DNA of 64,000 nt from Cercis canadensis. Its lineage: Eukaryota; Streptophyta; Magnoliopsida; Fabales; Fabaceae. The stretch lies in contig QAOA01003910.1 of assembly GCA_003255065.1 (NCBI GenBank), positions 293,330-357,329 of the forward strand, given 5' to 3'. Numbering within the stretch: the first letter of the stretch is position 1; every line of letters starts with the position of its first letter. The translations under genes and the position numbers were made by a program. Below the pieces are notes generated by a model that saw only the letters and a list, made by a program, of their open reading frames with translations, did not search any database and had not been told where the DNA came from. This document shows positions 22,753 to 35,300 of this stretch, piece after piece.

Positions 22753-25203
22753 CACTCCAAGAAAATAGGAATTCTCTCACAGATAAAATTTGTGAAAAAA
22801 AACACTCAAAAATCCGTGAGAAAACGCGTTTGTCACAAACTTTCTCATAGATTTTTGGGCATGAGAAAAACCCTCATGAGAAGCCAAATTTCTCACGGAA
22901 AAGAGTAATCATGAGAAAATTTCTCACAACATTTTTCACGAATTTACAATGAGCGTGAGAAATACTGAAAAAAAAATTTCCATGCCTATTTCTCGCGGAA
23001 TTTCTCATAGATTCTTGTCCGTGAGAAATTCTTTAAGTTTTTTTTTTTTTTTTATTGATTTCTTATATCAATACTAAGGAAATTAGAAAAATGAAAAACA
23101 AAAATCCAAATAAAAGTTAACAAAAAAATCATACGTTATCACATTTAAACAAATTTTACAGAGTTTGGTCTTGGACTTTACACATTTTATAATCCAAAAC
23201 AGAAACTAACTCTAAATTAATAAAATTTCCCAGCCCTAGACTTAGAACAAAACAAAAAAATCCCAACAAAATAAACAAATGTAGACGCAATTTTCTAGCT
23301 ATTTTGCACTATCATTGATTTTTCCCAGGATTTGGTACAGAGTTGATAGAATTGCCTTCACCATAGGCTGCAATATGGTCCTGGTGCCTTTTCCCCAGCT
23401 TCTCAATTACCTTTTTGATGACTTCATAGTCTCCAACATTCCTCATGGACTTGGTATCGGAATATTATCAAAACTTGTCAAGCATGAACAAAAAATTGGG
23501 CAAAGGAACAAGCATTTAATAGTTCAACAAACATAGTCACTCAAAGTCTAAAACAATTAGAGATAACGTAAGGTAAATAATATGAATGATCTCTATTTAG
23601 AATTTGGAGACTGGTAACGAACAATCCATATGACACAGAGCACAACATTGAAGTAGGTGCAAATACTAATTCAAAAGAACATCCATAAAGAAAACAATAA
23701 CATATCAGCATGATATAACCTGTCAATTAAATCAACCAACAGCTAAAAGAGAGTCTAAACTGTTAACACAATTAAAATCAAGCCTTATCTATTAATTCGC
23801 TTGTTCAGTCTACATTAGCAAATAGACTTTAATTCCACATAGAAATGGTTAAAGGGATACCTAAACTTAAAAAGATACTTCAATAACGACCCTAAGATGG
23901 TCCTTTAAGACAACTGCAATTATAAGACAAATATAAACCATGCAAGTCAAATAGTTGAAGTTTTTGTGTGAAATTTCCGCCACTTATCCTTCTTTTTCTA
24001 TACTACTACTAACTAATAATTTTGGCCATGCAAGTCAAATTTTAGCCACTTCCTCACTTTTACATAATCACTAAGTACAGTAACAAGAATTTAAAAGCTT
24101 GAATTTTCTTTATAAACCACATAAATATGTTGCAAGACATAAATCAGAATCATTTCATTTCTGAGAAAGATAAGAGCAGCTTCAATAACTACAAAAGGAG
24201 CATATCCATCCAAAAAACTCATACATAAAGAAAAATCACAAAAATCTATCCAAAAAATCACAAACAAATATAAAACTAAACTAATCATATCATACATTAA
24301 GTATCCTAAAGAAATTCAGCTAAATTTTTTTTACATCATCCATATTTCCTATTCTTAAATTTGGACATAATTACCCCAAGAGTACATAAATTCCATTATC
24401 CATAAAAAAAAAAACCAAAAAATCATAAAACAACCTCAAACCACTCATACATCAAAACCCCTAAACAAATTTAACAAAATAAAATTCACATATTGTCAAT
24501 TTAGGCATCCCAATTTTGGATTCAACATAAAACCTAACCTAAACAACTAATCATGCCTCCAATTCATAATTATGTAATTTAACTACTTCTACATATCATT
24601 ATAACCTAAATCCACCAATTAAAACAAAATAATCAAAACAAAATAACCCAAATCAAAATGAAAGGGGGGGGGGGGGGTTTGGGTTTTGGGTATTCAAACA
24701 TTTACCTCAAGAAGGAAGGATTAGACCCACACTTTGTAACATCAGAGAAGCTTGCAACGCCACCGGAAACTAAAGGGAGTTGCCAAAAATGGGAGGGAAT
24801 TGCCGCAAATAATAGCTTGGAGGGGGAAGGGAAGAGAGAAGAGTGAAAAAAAGGTGAAAAACTTGGTGAAATGCAAAGAGGAAATGGGGCTCGGATGGGT
24901 TATAATATTACAAATTTCTCACATACTTTCTCACAGATGACAAGCCGCAAGAAATTTGAAAATCCTAATTTTAACTTTAGTGAAACAATGTATTCTATTT
25001 TTCACAGAATTCTCAAGTAAAAATTCATATTTCTTGCGGAATTTCTCGCATAAAACTTTTTAATGAGAAAATTGAATTTCTCTCATAAATTCTCACAAAA
25101 TTTTCTTGCAAAAAAAATTTCCACAAGAAATTTCATGAGAAAGTACAATGGAATGCTATTCTGTGAGAGATTTCATAGAGAAATCGTGTGTTTTATTGTA
25201 GTG
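22753..25203. mobile_element. CACTA-1, non-autonomous CACTA element in the NB-LRR pseudogene
   Basis: The left end is CACTCCAAGAAAA and the right end TTTTATTGTAGTG, imperfect versions of the CACTACAAGAAAA terminus seen in the other elements. The three bases TAT flank it on both sides (22750-22752, 25204-25206). Both ends, about 22770-23040 and 24900-25190, are dense in TTTCTCAYGG / CCRTGAGAAA motifs. The 2.4-kb interior has no transposase; it is AT-rich and contains a run of 14 G near 24664. It must have been moved by an enzyme supplied in trans. Confidence 0.88.
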
Positions 25204-25989
25204 TATTGAACCAAATCCTCCACATTGATCCTCTCATAGTCTTTGGGAAATATGTAACACAACAAGAAGAGGGACTTGGCCAATGAGTTTGTTAAATTAT
25301 CATAAATCAATTTAAGACATGCATAATAACTTCTAACTTCTAAGACTATCCTTTTTAGCATCCATTGGTTGGGATTCTTCCAGCTTTGCAAATACTAACT
25401 CTCGCTTTTCTAACTTCATTCCCTTTAAAGTGCTTCCTAAGGTCAAAATTGCGATGGGCAGTCCTTTACATTGATCAGAAACTTTCCTTGCCACATGGAT
25501 AAGGTCATTTACAAAGTCATTGGTTATGTTTGCATGCATTTTGTACAAAGTCCAAGCATCATCTTTAGTTAAGAGAGGGAGTTCAATTATACTTTGCCAA
25601 TTCATAGAGTTACATACTTGTGAATCATGTGCCGTTAGGAGGACATGGCAACCACTATTATTGTCAATGGAAGGAATTCCTATAGCTTCAAAGTCAAGCA
25701 TTTTCCATATATCATCCAAGATTATGAGAATTCTCACACTTTATAAACTTGTTGATAATTGTTAAGCTCTACCAAATTGAGTCTTTTCACGAAATATCAA
25801 ACCCAATTGATCTGCAATTTGACCTTGGATATTTGTAACATTAAAATTTAGAGAGACACTTGCCATGACAACCTTGTCAAAAGCACCCATATCTGCTACT
25901 CGCTTGCCTACATCTTTTGTCAAGGTAGATTTGTTGGAGGGGGAGACACTCATATGCACTCAACCCCTCAATTTACAAGTGTTTTCTAC

Positions 25990-27269
25990 ACTTGGGGGGA
26001 GAACTCTCAACCTCAATCCCTTTTCAATAAGTTGTCCCAAACTTAAAATATTACATTTTAATTTGGGCACATAGTAAACATTGGTAATTAGCTTATGACC
26101 ACCATCTTTGAGAGAAATTAAAATGGTACATTTCCCTTGAATTTAGACTTTTGAGGTGTCTCCAAAAGAAACAATGCCTTTCATTTTCTCATCAAGCTCC
26201 ACAAAATTTTCTTTGTAGCCACACATGTGATTACTTGCTACATTATCTAGATACCACTAACTCTTGTCATCTTTTTCATCTTCCTTGACTGCTAGCAACA
26301 GGGTTGGCTCTTCCACTTCTTTCTTATCATCAACAAGATTGGCTTTTTCCTCAACATCATTAGTTGCATAACGACATTTTGAAGCATAATGCCCAAATTT
26401 ATGACAATTGAAGTATTCAACCTTATATTTGTCACACCTCCATCTAGGATTGTAGCCTCTTGCTCTACCTCTTCATCTTCCTCTTCCATGGCCTCTAGTT
26501 GATTGTTGGTCTTTTTCTTCATTGTTTGAATTATCACGATTACCTCTTTCTCGCCCATGACCATGCCATCTTCCTTGCCCGTGTCCTCTTTGACTCTTGT
26601 CTCCTCTTTCAGCTTTCAAAAAGACTTTGGCTTTGAGAGTTTGCTCTAATGGCTCATTTTTCTATTTTGAAACTTTTCTTCTTCGGCTTGGATAGCACCA
26701 ATCAATTCATCAACACTCATGTCATCTAGATCATTTGAATGATCAAGAACACACGACATAGGGAGCTAAAGAATGAAGGATCTTATCTTTCACATGATCA
26801 TCTTCAATGTCTTCTGCATACCTCTTCAATTGATTGACATTGGCCAACACCCTTGAAATATAATCCAAAAAATATTTGGATTCATTTATGTGCAATGTTT
26901 CACTTTCATGTCATAGAATTTAAAGTCACACCTTTTTCACTTTGTCAACTCCTTAAAAATATTTTTTGTAAAATCTCTTATGTTTCTTTCACAGTGGTTG
27001 CATTGCCCACCTTCACGAACATCAAATCATCCAAACTTTGATGGATAAGGGTGAAGGCTTGTTGATCATTATTCTTTAACTTTGCCAAGACTTCCTTCTC
27101 ATTTTGTGGCAATATGGCTTCATCTTCTGGTTGAGTGTAACATTTCTCTACATACGACCTCCCATGCATCTTGTGATCCTAACAAGGCTTTCATATGTAG
27201 ACACCAATTATTATAATTTTCTTTTGTAAGATGAGGAAATTGGAATGGAATTATTCCCTTGTTTTCCAT
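25990..27269 (-). pseudogene. gag and protease remnant of element C
   Basis: The start codon at 27269 opens MENKGIIPFQFPHLTKENY, typical of this copia lineage, and the frame shifts after DAWEVV. Further pieces are CYTQPEDEAILPQNEKEVL, LIHQSLDDLMF, a hydrophilic Arg/Gly region near 26550 and a zinc-knuckle remnant near 26400 (a cysteine/histidine stretch ending HYASKC in one frame). Multiple frame changes make it non-functional. Confidence 0.8.
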
Positions 27270-27325
27270 CTCTCAACACTTACAAGGAATCACTCCTAGG
27301 ATTAAAACAAGCTCTAATACCACTT

Positions 27326-27629
27326 TGTTAGAGGAAGATGAGTATTTCATTCAAATCTTACATTGCAATATTCAAGTACAATGGATATTTATAGAATACA
27401 AAAGATAATTCTAGAGAATAAGTCTATTGAGTTTTATAACCCCTGCATAACTCTCACTAATATCTGCATGATTCTCACTAACTATTACATAACTCCATAA
27501 CTTCTACTAGTTAAAGTAATACCTCTTAAATGGAAATAATTCTTTATATAAGTGCCCTAAAAACATGAAAGTTACAACTCCAAAAGACACATAACCTAAA
27601 ACAACAATTTCAAATTATTATTTTTAACA
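27326..27629 (-). repeat. Inverted 5' LTR of element C (304 bp)
   Basis: On the plus strand it runs TGTTAGAGGAAGATGAG ... TATTTTTAACA and is the reverse complement of the LTR at 30422-30722. A primer-binding site (TGGTATTAGAGC on the minus strand, near 27311-27322) lies next to it, identifying it as the 5' LTR. Confidence 0.9.
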
Positions 27630-27639
27630 TGAAAGATTG

Positions 27640-30414
27640 TTGTCTTTGACTTAGAGATCATAATATTACTTTGATTGCTAAGGTGTCCATGGCTAGAAAG
27701 AGAATGTTCATGTTGAATCTCAATGTGATTGAAGCAAAGTGTTTGAAGGCTAATGTGGGAGGCATGGTGTTGGCATATGAGATTTGGTCACTTGAATTTT
27801 GATATAATCATAGCTTTGGGAGAAAAGAATATGGTAAAAGGGATGCCTTCAATCAAACATCCTAATCAATTGTGTGAAGCATGTCCTCCTTGACAAACAT
27901 GCAAAAATGAGCTTTTTAAAAGAAGCCACTACAAGAGGAATTGAGTCTCTTCAACTTGTCCATACTGACGTGTGCGAACTAATCAATCCATCTTCATTTG
28001 GTAAAAACAAATACTTCTTACTTTTCATTGATGATTATAGTAGAAAGACTTGGGTCTATTTTCTAAAGCAAAAATCGGAGGCATTTGTTGTATTTAAAAA
28101 TTTCAAGGCTCTTGTAGAAAAGGAAAGTGGCTATGTAATCAAAGTTCTAAGATCCGATAGACGAGACAAATTCACATCAAAAGAATTTAATAAATTTTGT
28201 GAAACTCATGAAATTTTCCGCCCTTTAACGATTCCTATATCACCACAACAAAATGGGGTAGCAAAGAGGAAAAATATGACAATTCTTAATATGGCTAGAT
28301 GTTTGATGAAAGCTAAAAACATGGCCAATGATTTTTAGGCTAAAGTTGTTTCATGTGCAGTTTATTTGTCCAACCACTCTCCAGTAAAAATGTCAAAGAT
28401 CAAACACCACAAGAAGCATAGAGTGAAAGCAAGCCAAGTGTTGATCATTTGCAAGTCTTTGGAAGCATTGCTTATGTCCATGTGCCTGATCAAGGAAGAT
28501 CCAAGCTTGATGATAGAAGTGTGAAGCATGCGTTCATTGGCTATGATCCAAATTCCAAAGGCTACAAGCTATACAATCCAACTAATGGCAAGATTGTTGT
28601 GAGCCGAGATGTGAAGTTCGATGAAGAAGCCACATGGAGTTGGGATTCACATGAAAAAACTTATGATTTCTTTTCTTATTTTGGAGATGAAGAGCAAGAT
28701 ATTTTGGCTCCTTTGCAATATACTAATCCACATATTTCACCTACTCATAACACCACTCCACCTCCTACACCCACTCATGAAGCATCATCATCTTTTGGAG
28801 AAAGCTCAAGTGAAATGCCTCAAAAATATAAAACGCTTGCTAATTTATGTAATGAGACTGATGAGATTTTGAACAAATTATTTTGTCTTTTTGTGGATAG
28901 TGAGCCATTGAATTTTGATGATGCCTCAAATGACAAAAGATGGAGACAAGCCATGCAAGAGGAGATTGATGCTATTGAGAAGAACAACACTTGGGAGTTG
29001 ACATCTCTTCCCAATGGTCATGAGGCAATTGGAGTCAAATGAGTGTTCAAAACAAAACAGAATCCCAAAGGAGATGTGGAAGGATACAAAGCAAGGCTTG
29101 TTGCTAAAGGCTACAAGCAAATTGAAGGAGTTGATTATGAAGTGTTTGCACCTATTGCTCACATGGAGACAATTCATTTGATCATTGCTTTGGCAGCTTA
29201 AATGAAGTGGAAGATTTATCAACTTGATGTGAAGTCAACTTTCTTAACTGGCTACCTAGAGGAGGAAGTATATGTTGGTTGAAGGGCATGAAGAGAAAGT
29301 CCTTAAATTGAAGAAAGCTTCATATTGACTCAAGTAAGCACCAAGAGCATGGAATAGCCGCATTGACAATTACTTTCAAGACAATGGGTTTGTTTGTTGT
29401 CCTAGTAAATATGCTCTTTATATCAAGTCATATAAAAGTGGAGACATTTTGTTTGTTTGTCTTTATGTGGATGATCTAATCTTTACTGGATCTAATCCAA
29501 GTTTGTTTGAAGACTTAAAGAAGACTATGGCAAGAGAATTTGATATGACCGATATAGGGCTCATGTCATACTACTTGGGCCTAGAGGTGAAGCAAATGAA
29601 AGAAAGAATTTTTATTTCTCAGAAAAGTTATGCAAAGGAGATCTTGAAGAAATTCAGAATGTCTAATTGTAATCCTGTGAAGACACCTATGGAATGCAGA
29701 GAAAAATTGTCACAGTTTGATGACGGAAATTAGATAAATTTCATTATTTTCAAAAGTCTTGTGGGAAGTTTGAGATACTTTATGGGGCCATATAATATTT
29801 TTGTGGTTGGGGTAGTGAGTCGCTACATGCAAGCTCCTACTTCCACCCACATGAAAGCTTTTAGAAGGATTCTTCGTTACTTAAAAAGGTATAATTGACT
29901 TTGGGCTGTTTTATTCATCTTCTAATGATTTCAAGCTTTTGGGATATTGTGATAGTGATTTTGCGGGAGATATTGATAATAGAAAGAGCACTACTAGCTT
30001 TGTATTTTTCTTGGGAGATTATCCATTTTTTTTTGGAGTTCCAAGAAGTAATCCATTGTCACACTCTCAACTTGTGAGTCAGAGTATGTGGCTGCAACTT
30101 CTTATACATGTCATGCTATTTGGCTTAGAAGATTGCTACAGGAATTTTACTTGCCACAAGAGGAAGCTATAGAGATTTGCATTGATAACAAGTCCTCAAT
30201 AGCTCTTTCAAAAAATCTAGTGTTCCATGATAGAAGCAATCATATAGACACAATGTATCATTTTATTAAAGAATGTGTTGCAAGGAAGGAGGTAAGGCCC
30301 AAGTATGTAAAGACTCAAGACCAAATTGCAAACATTTTCACTAAGCCTCTGAAATATGAAGATTTTCAAAGATTTCGGGCAATACTTGAAGTGCAAAAGA
30401 AAATTTCAAATTAA
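27640..30414 (+). pseudogene. pol (integrase, RT, RNase H) of element C
   Basis: Integrase: LVHTDVCELINPSSFGKN, FIDDYSRKTWVYFLKQ and VLRSDRRDKFTSKEF, where the family norm around the second Asp is SDRGGEF, then PQQNGVAKRKN. RT: QAMQEEIDAIEKNNTWELT, KARLVAKGYKQIEG, CLYVDDLIFTGSN (active site YVDD). RNase H: YCDSDFAGDIDNRKSTTSF and HIDTMYHFIKECV. Stops occur near 28338, 29040 and 29733, and frameshifts around 29280 and 29890. The catalytic motifs are readable but split over many frames. Confidence 0.9.
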
Positions 30415-30421
30415 GGGAGGA

Positions 30422-30722
30422 TGTTAAAAATAATAATTTTAAATTATTATTTTAGGTTGTGTCTTTTGGAATTATAACTTTTATGTTTTTAGGGCACTTC
30501 AATAAGGAATTATTTTCATTTAGGAGATATTACTTTAGCTAGTGGAAGTTATGGAGTTATGCAATAGTTAGTGAGAATTATGAGATATTAGTGAGAGTTA
30601 TGCAAGAGTTATGAAACTCAAGAGATTTATTCTCTAGAATTATCTTTTGTATCCTATAAATATCCCTTATACTTGGATATTGCAATGCAAGACTTGAGTG
30701 AAATATTCCTCTTCCTCTAACA
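30422..30722 (+). repeat. 3' LTR of element C (301 bp)
   Basis: It begins TGTTAAAAATAATAATT after the polypurine tract AAGGGAGGA and ends CCTCTAACA before the target duplication AGATT. It includes a TATA-like CCTATAAATATCC near 30655. Confidence 0.92.
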
Positions 30723-31129
30723 AGATTTATCTTAGCCTCGCATCCCTTGCACAACAATCATGTAGTTGTTCTCCTTTCTTGGTGCCTTCAAAAGTTCATT
30801 ATAAGCTAATTCTCTAAACTTGAAAGCCAGAAAATCGCCTGGAAGTTCAATGGGCCGAGAAAATGGGTTAAATTGGCTACTATTCTTGAGCTTTATCATT
30901 TTTTCTGTCACTTTTGCCACTTGTTTTGCTAGAAAATACCGGTTCTTCACACGATAACTGGTCTTGCTTTCTTCAATTTTTCTTTCCACTTCTCGCACTC
31001 CTTCTATGATGTTCTCCACATCATTCAGCCACTTTTCAACTGCTCGCTCAATTTTTTCAACTCTAAATTTAGCCCCTTTAACATGTTCCTTCACACTCTC
31101 TTGTGTTAATTCCAACTCTTTCTTTTGAT

Positions 31130-31420
31130 TTGGAAGATTTCCCACTTAAGTTTCTCAAATAGAAACCTAACAGTCGACCTACATGATTGATTGAATGAAC
31201 TTTGAAAGACCTATATGATACAAAAAATCTGTAAGGGACCTTAGTGATTTTGAATACATCTTTCAAAGACCAAAATGACATGTGACATACCTTAGTCTTA
31301 AAATATGATAACATTCTCTCACCCCCAAACTTTTGATTACAAAAAAAAAATCTCAAAAAACAAAATAGACAAAATCTTGTTTTGCCATACTCTATATCTT
31401 TATTTATGTTACTATATATC
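31130..31420 (-). repeat. Dispersed non-coding repeat, copy A
   Basis: About 290 bp that is the reverse complement of 49895-50160 and, over its left part, matches 63560-63690 in the same orientation. Shared landmarks are a TTAAGTTTCT block, GACCTATATGATACAAAAAATC, GGGACCTTAGTGATTTTG and GACCAAAATGACAT. No coding capacity and no clear terminal repeats were seen. It adjoins the 5' end of the NB-LRR remnant. Confidence 0.75.
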
Positions 31421-31699
31421 TTATAATATTTAAAAAGAATAGTCAAATGCTCCATAGCTCGCCATGTGGCACTCCAGCCATTAATACGAATTATGAATAA
31501 TCACAATTAATGCAATAACAATTATAATTCGGTTTAAGTAATAAGAAATTGACAAAGAAATTATAATATTCAAAAATTACTTAATTATTAATTCAAAATA
31601 TAATAATTGTCAATTGCACTCCCTAATTTTAGCCCAACAATAAATGTTGATTTGTCAATGATATTTCAAATTTTAGGGTTTGGAGGTTGTGCCTCCATA

Positions 31700-31715
31700 A
31701 ATCTCTATATATACT
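31700..31715 (+). promoter_or_regulatory. Possible TATA box
   Basis: CTCTATATATAC lies about 30-40 bp before a pyrimidine-containing stretch and about 80 bp before a series of leader-like repeats with 5' splice-site-like ends. It could drive the unassigned frame at 32440. This is only a motif match in AT-rich DNA. Confidence 0.3.
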
Positions 31716-31784
31716 TCACTGCATATGAGACTTACCCCATTGCATTACGAATTTATCAACTATTTTCCTCTATCTGAATAAGCT

Positions 31785-32340
31785 TTCAGGTTTGCTCTTT
31801 CAAATCGTTTAGTAGCATATGAATCTATTTTGCTTTGTATTCCTTATTTTGTAGATTTTCTCCATCTCCAAAGGCAATAAGGTATGCTCTTTTCCTTTGA
31901 TTTGTAGGTTGCTGTGTTTTTTTTTTTTTAATATATTGATCCAGCAGTGTTGCTCCTTTTTTATTCCTTATTTTGAGTTTCTATTCTATTTTAAGCTAAC
32001 ATTCAATCTTTTTATTTTAAAACGTGTTCTTATTTCATTGTTTTTAAAAAAATTATTTTCCACTGTCGCTAAATGAAACAAGGTATGCTCTTTCTCTCTA
32101 TTTTTTTTTTGTTGCAGTAATTTTGTTTCACAATATCTATTTCATTTTAATATATCTCTCAATCTCCTTATACAACACTTTTGCTCTTTTATTATTCATT
32201 TTCCTCTTAATATCCTCAATCTCCAAAGGCAATAAGGTTTGTTCTTTCTCTATACAATATTTGTCTCTCTAATATTTGGTTCTAAATCTTTTTTTTTTTC
32301 AGCATCTCTTCTATTTCATTAAACAACAAGGTTTTCTCTT
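31785..32340 (+). repeat. Degenerate tandem leader-like repeat with GT donors
   Basis: Five times the sequence shows an AAG (or CAG) followed by GTWTKYTCTTTY: near 31797, 31880, 32080, 32237 and 32332. The second and fourth copies share CAAAGGCAATAAG in front. Spacing is irregular (roughly 80-200 bp). Each copy looks like the end of a short exon with a donor site, as if a 5' UTR exon had been duplicated. Confidence 0.45.
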
Positions 32341-35300
32341 TTTCTATACATAATTTCTTTATGTGCCCTAATAACCGATTAATGGTTATATTGCTTATGA
32401 GTTTTAATCTTCTATTACTTCTCATTCATTTCTGTAACTATGTATGTAGCTGACGAGTGTACAGTTAATGCAGCCCCTAGAATGACAGAAGAGAACCAAG
32501 AGTATTCACATGAATTGTCTAGGCCTAAGCTTCAAATTATCAATTTGTTGTGGGGCCAACATAGGAATAGTACATATGGTTTGCTGTCAAGTATGCAGAA
32601 TCTCCAAAAGCTTTTGTGCCAACAGAGCAACTATACAAATGGATTCATGAATTTCTGTTATAGTTACCAATTTCATATAAATATGTTTAACTTTTCCTAT
32701 GAATATATATAATATAAAACATGAGTAAGTATATTTGCATTCTTTAATTTAGCATCTATTATATTTGTTCAGAAGTAGCCCTCAAGTATAAAATGGTTGG
32801 AGACAAAATAAGGTACACATAAACGTGCTAACTATATGCACAATTTTGTACGACCAGGTATATTCTTAGGTGTAGGAGTAGGATATTTTAAAAGTTTTTG
32901 ATAATGAATCCGAGAAAGTGCAAAAAAAATTCAGCATCACCAAAATCACTAAATAGGTGTAAATGAGTGCATAGTGTATGAGAAAAATAACATTGAAGAA
33001 GAAGATCCATGGTTCATAAAATAATATAATTGGTCCATAAAATAACCATTTTTCATTACTAGCCGAAAACTAAGGATTATATGAATTATAAATTAATTGG
33101 AATTTTATAAATAAGTGTCAACAACATTGATATAGCACACAATGCCCCATTAGGTTTAGACATTTCTATGTAACGTTGGCCTTAATTACGCAATAAAATA
33201 AGGTGGGATTTCCCTTAATTGCAAATTGAAATAAAAGAATCAATTTGTAAAGGGCAAGTTATTCAAACCATAATATCATAGATGTGATACTCTTAAAACC
33301 CAAATGATAATTATTTGGGATAATAAATTGATTTGTAAAAAATTCCAAGTTTTGGGAAGAGTTTAATTGATACTGAATATCACACGAAATTTTGAAAAAA
33401 TTATGATTCAAATATCTGTTTCTTATTATGGATCCGATTATGGTTTATTTGCTTCTATGCTTTAATACACTATAATTCATGCAATCAAAAGTTTATATTG
33501 ACTGTTCTTCCAATCAAGGCTAAATCAGAGAAATTGTAGAAGTCAAAATAAAGCAACATAATAATAAAAAAAATAGTACAACATTGGCCTTTAATTGTGC
33601 TCTGAACTCATTTTGATTATATCCTTAACTTTAGTAATTAGTCAATAAATCAATTTTTAATCATTACCAGGCGAAATTCAATATTTATAGGAATGAATAA
33701 TTAATTGAAATTTGTAAAATATGGTCTTTAACCCAATTCATAAAATCACAGAAATAATTGGGAGGGCTGCACAAATTCCGACCTCTCAAATTATTTAATC
33801 ATATGTTATGCTAATGCCTCATAAACTTGAAGTATATATAATAATTAGAAATAAATGAAGCATGAATCCAAGGGAGGTAATTTATTAAAATACGATAATA
33901 TTTTCCCTCTTGAACCTATAAAGGTAACCAAAATTGTATAACATGATGAACTTATATTGACCTTATTTAACTTCATGAAATTAGTGCAATCAATAGTTTA
34001 TAGGAATTGTTCTTCCAATTTAGGCTAAATCACAAAAATTGTAGGAATCAAAATAAAGCAACATAATAATAATAATAAAAAAGGACACAACATTGGCCTT
34101 TAATTATATTGCAGCTTGGACTTCTATCAGATTTTCACGATTTGTGTAAGTGATTAGTTTTGTTTTTCTCCAGTACCTTAGGTATATCTCTTCCTATTAT
34201 TTAATAGATGAAATTGGTATGTCCTCATTCAACAAATGAATGCCTTTTGTAGCATTGGCATTTGGCAACTCTGTGATTCAAGGCAATGATTTTTCCCAAC
34301 TCACTATATGTGCATAACCTAGAATGAAATTTCCTTTGGTTTAAGTACAATTAGAAAAAAGTGATTGACTGATTATTTGGCTAATTTGCTTTTTTGATAG
34401 TGTTGTTCACTAATTGTGTAGTCTTTTACATTTTGACAATGAAATGTTGATCTTATTGGCTATATTAGGATTGATGCTATAAGAGGAATGAAGCATTTTA
34501 AATTGATTTTATTGACAACGTGCATTAGTAATCAGATTATATTGAGGTTTAATATATTCAGTTTTTCCTATTTCACTTTTGAGTCTATATTATGTTTAAT
34601 TTTTTATTATACATAGAATTTTTATTATGGTGAGACATTCTACCAGTATAATTATTTATGTCTGTTATTTAATTGAAATAACGATCTCTTAGCAATTCCC
34701 TTATATAGTTCAATTTTGTTATTGTGCTTCAATTATTGCTAAAGTGGAGGCCCAAGTTTTATGTTTGCAATTTCTAAGGAGGGTACAACATAAATTAGGG
34801 ATATTACATAAGCATGATAAATGTATATTGATAACCGAAATTAATGTAAGAAAATAAAAGCAAATAGAAATTCCCTTATATAGCAATGAGAATATAAATC
34901 CTATTGAAGTCCCAAGCTTTAATCAGAATTATAACTATTTATTGTTAGCATAAAAAAATAGGCAAAGGAATTTCAGCAACAAATATTGCTGAACTTTAGG
35001 TCCAAGCCTTATTACTGAAATGAATAATAAGTATGGCCTAAGTGTGTTGGTCCTAAGTGTATGGTCGGTATTTGTCCTCATTGACTCCCATTTATTATAA
35101 TTGCAAATTTGCATGAATGTGATTTGTCTCCTAAGGCTTTTTCAATTTGGGTTTGTATTTTAAATTGTCATATGTAATATTTTCTCTCTCCTCCTTCTTC
35201 TCATTTGTGTTGCTCATAATCTCTCTCTCCCACCTTTTCTCTATTGTGCTGAAAAATGAAAAATAAATAAATAAAAGAAAATATCATTAAATAACTTCCT

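Larger units (their letters stand above)
25932..30722. mobile_element. Rearranged Ty1/copia element C (5' half inverted)
   Basis: The right half (27630-30722, plus strand) carries pre-integrase, integrase, RT, RNase H, a polypurine tract and an LTR. The left half (25932-27629, minus strand) carries an LTR, primer-binding site, gag and the protease region of the same family. The inverted LTR therefore sits in the middle, joined directly to the pre-integrase sequence. AGATT flanks the outer limits (25927-25931 and 30723-30727), which supports a single insertion event into the NB-LRR P-loop. The left border, TGTTGGAGGGGGAGA, resembles the inverted LTR end TGTTAGAGGAAGA but is followed by unrelated sequence. 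Confidence 0.85.
22100..31145 (-). pseudogene. CC-NB-LRR disease-resistance pseudogene split by two transposons
   Basis: Four minus-strand pieces make one intracellular immune receptor of the CC-NB-ARC-LRR class. The coiled-coil part is 30728-31145 (VKGAKFRVEKIERAVEKWL, ending NNYMIVVQGMRG). The NB-ARC is 25204-25926: KSTLTKDVGKR at the P-loop, RILIILDDIWKMLD (kinase 2), CKGLPIAILTLG (GLPLA) and LFLLCYIFPKDYERINVEDL (RNBS-D). The MHD motif MHDLVHDIV lies near 22575, and LRR remnants occupy 22100-22500 (LNCLELKILLLHD, LRNLQTLCL). Copia C sits in the P-loop and CACTA-1 after RNBS-D. Joining the two sides of copia C gives GMRG, a TAA, then DKSTL, so the Walker A motif is already broken without the insertion. 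Two more stops precede kinase 2 and a frameshift lies near 25350. Confidence 0.85.

Noticed and set aside
32440..32712. 90-codon frame starting MYVADECTVNAAPRM after a promoter-like region
   Set aside because: No recognisable domain and no confirming splice context, so I did not call it a gene.
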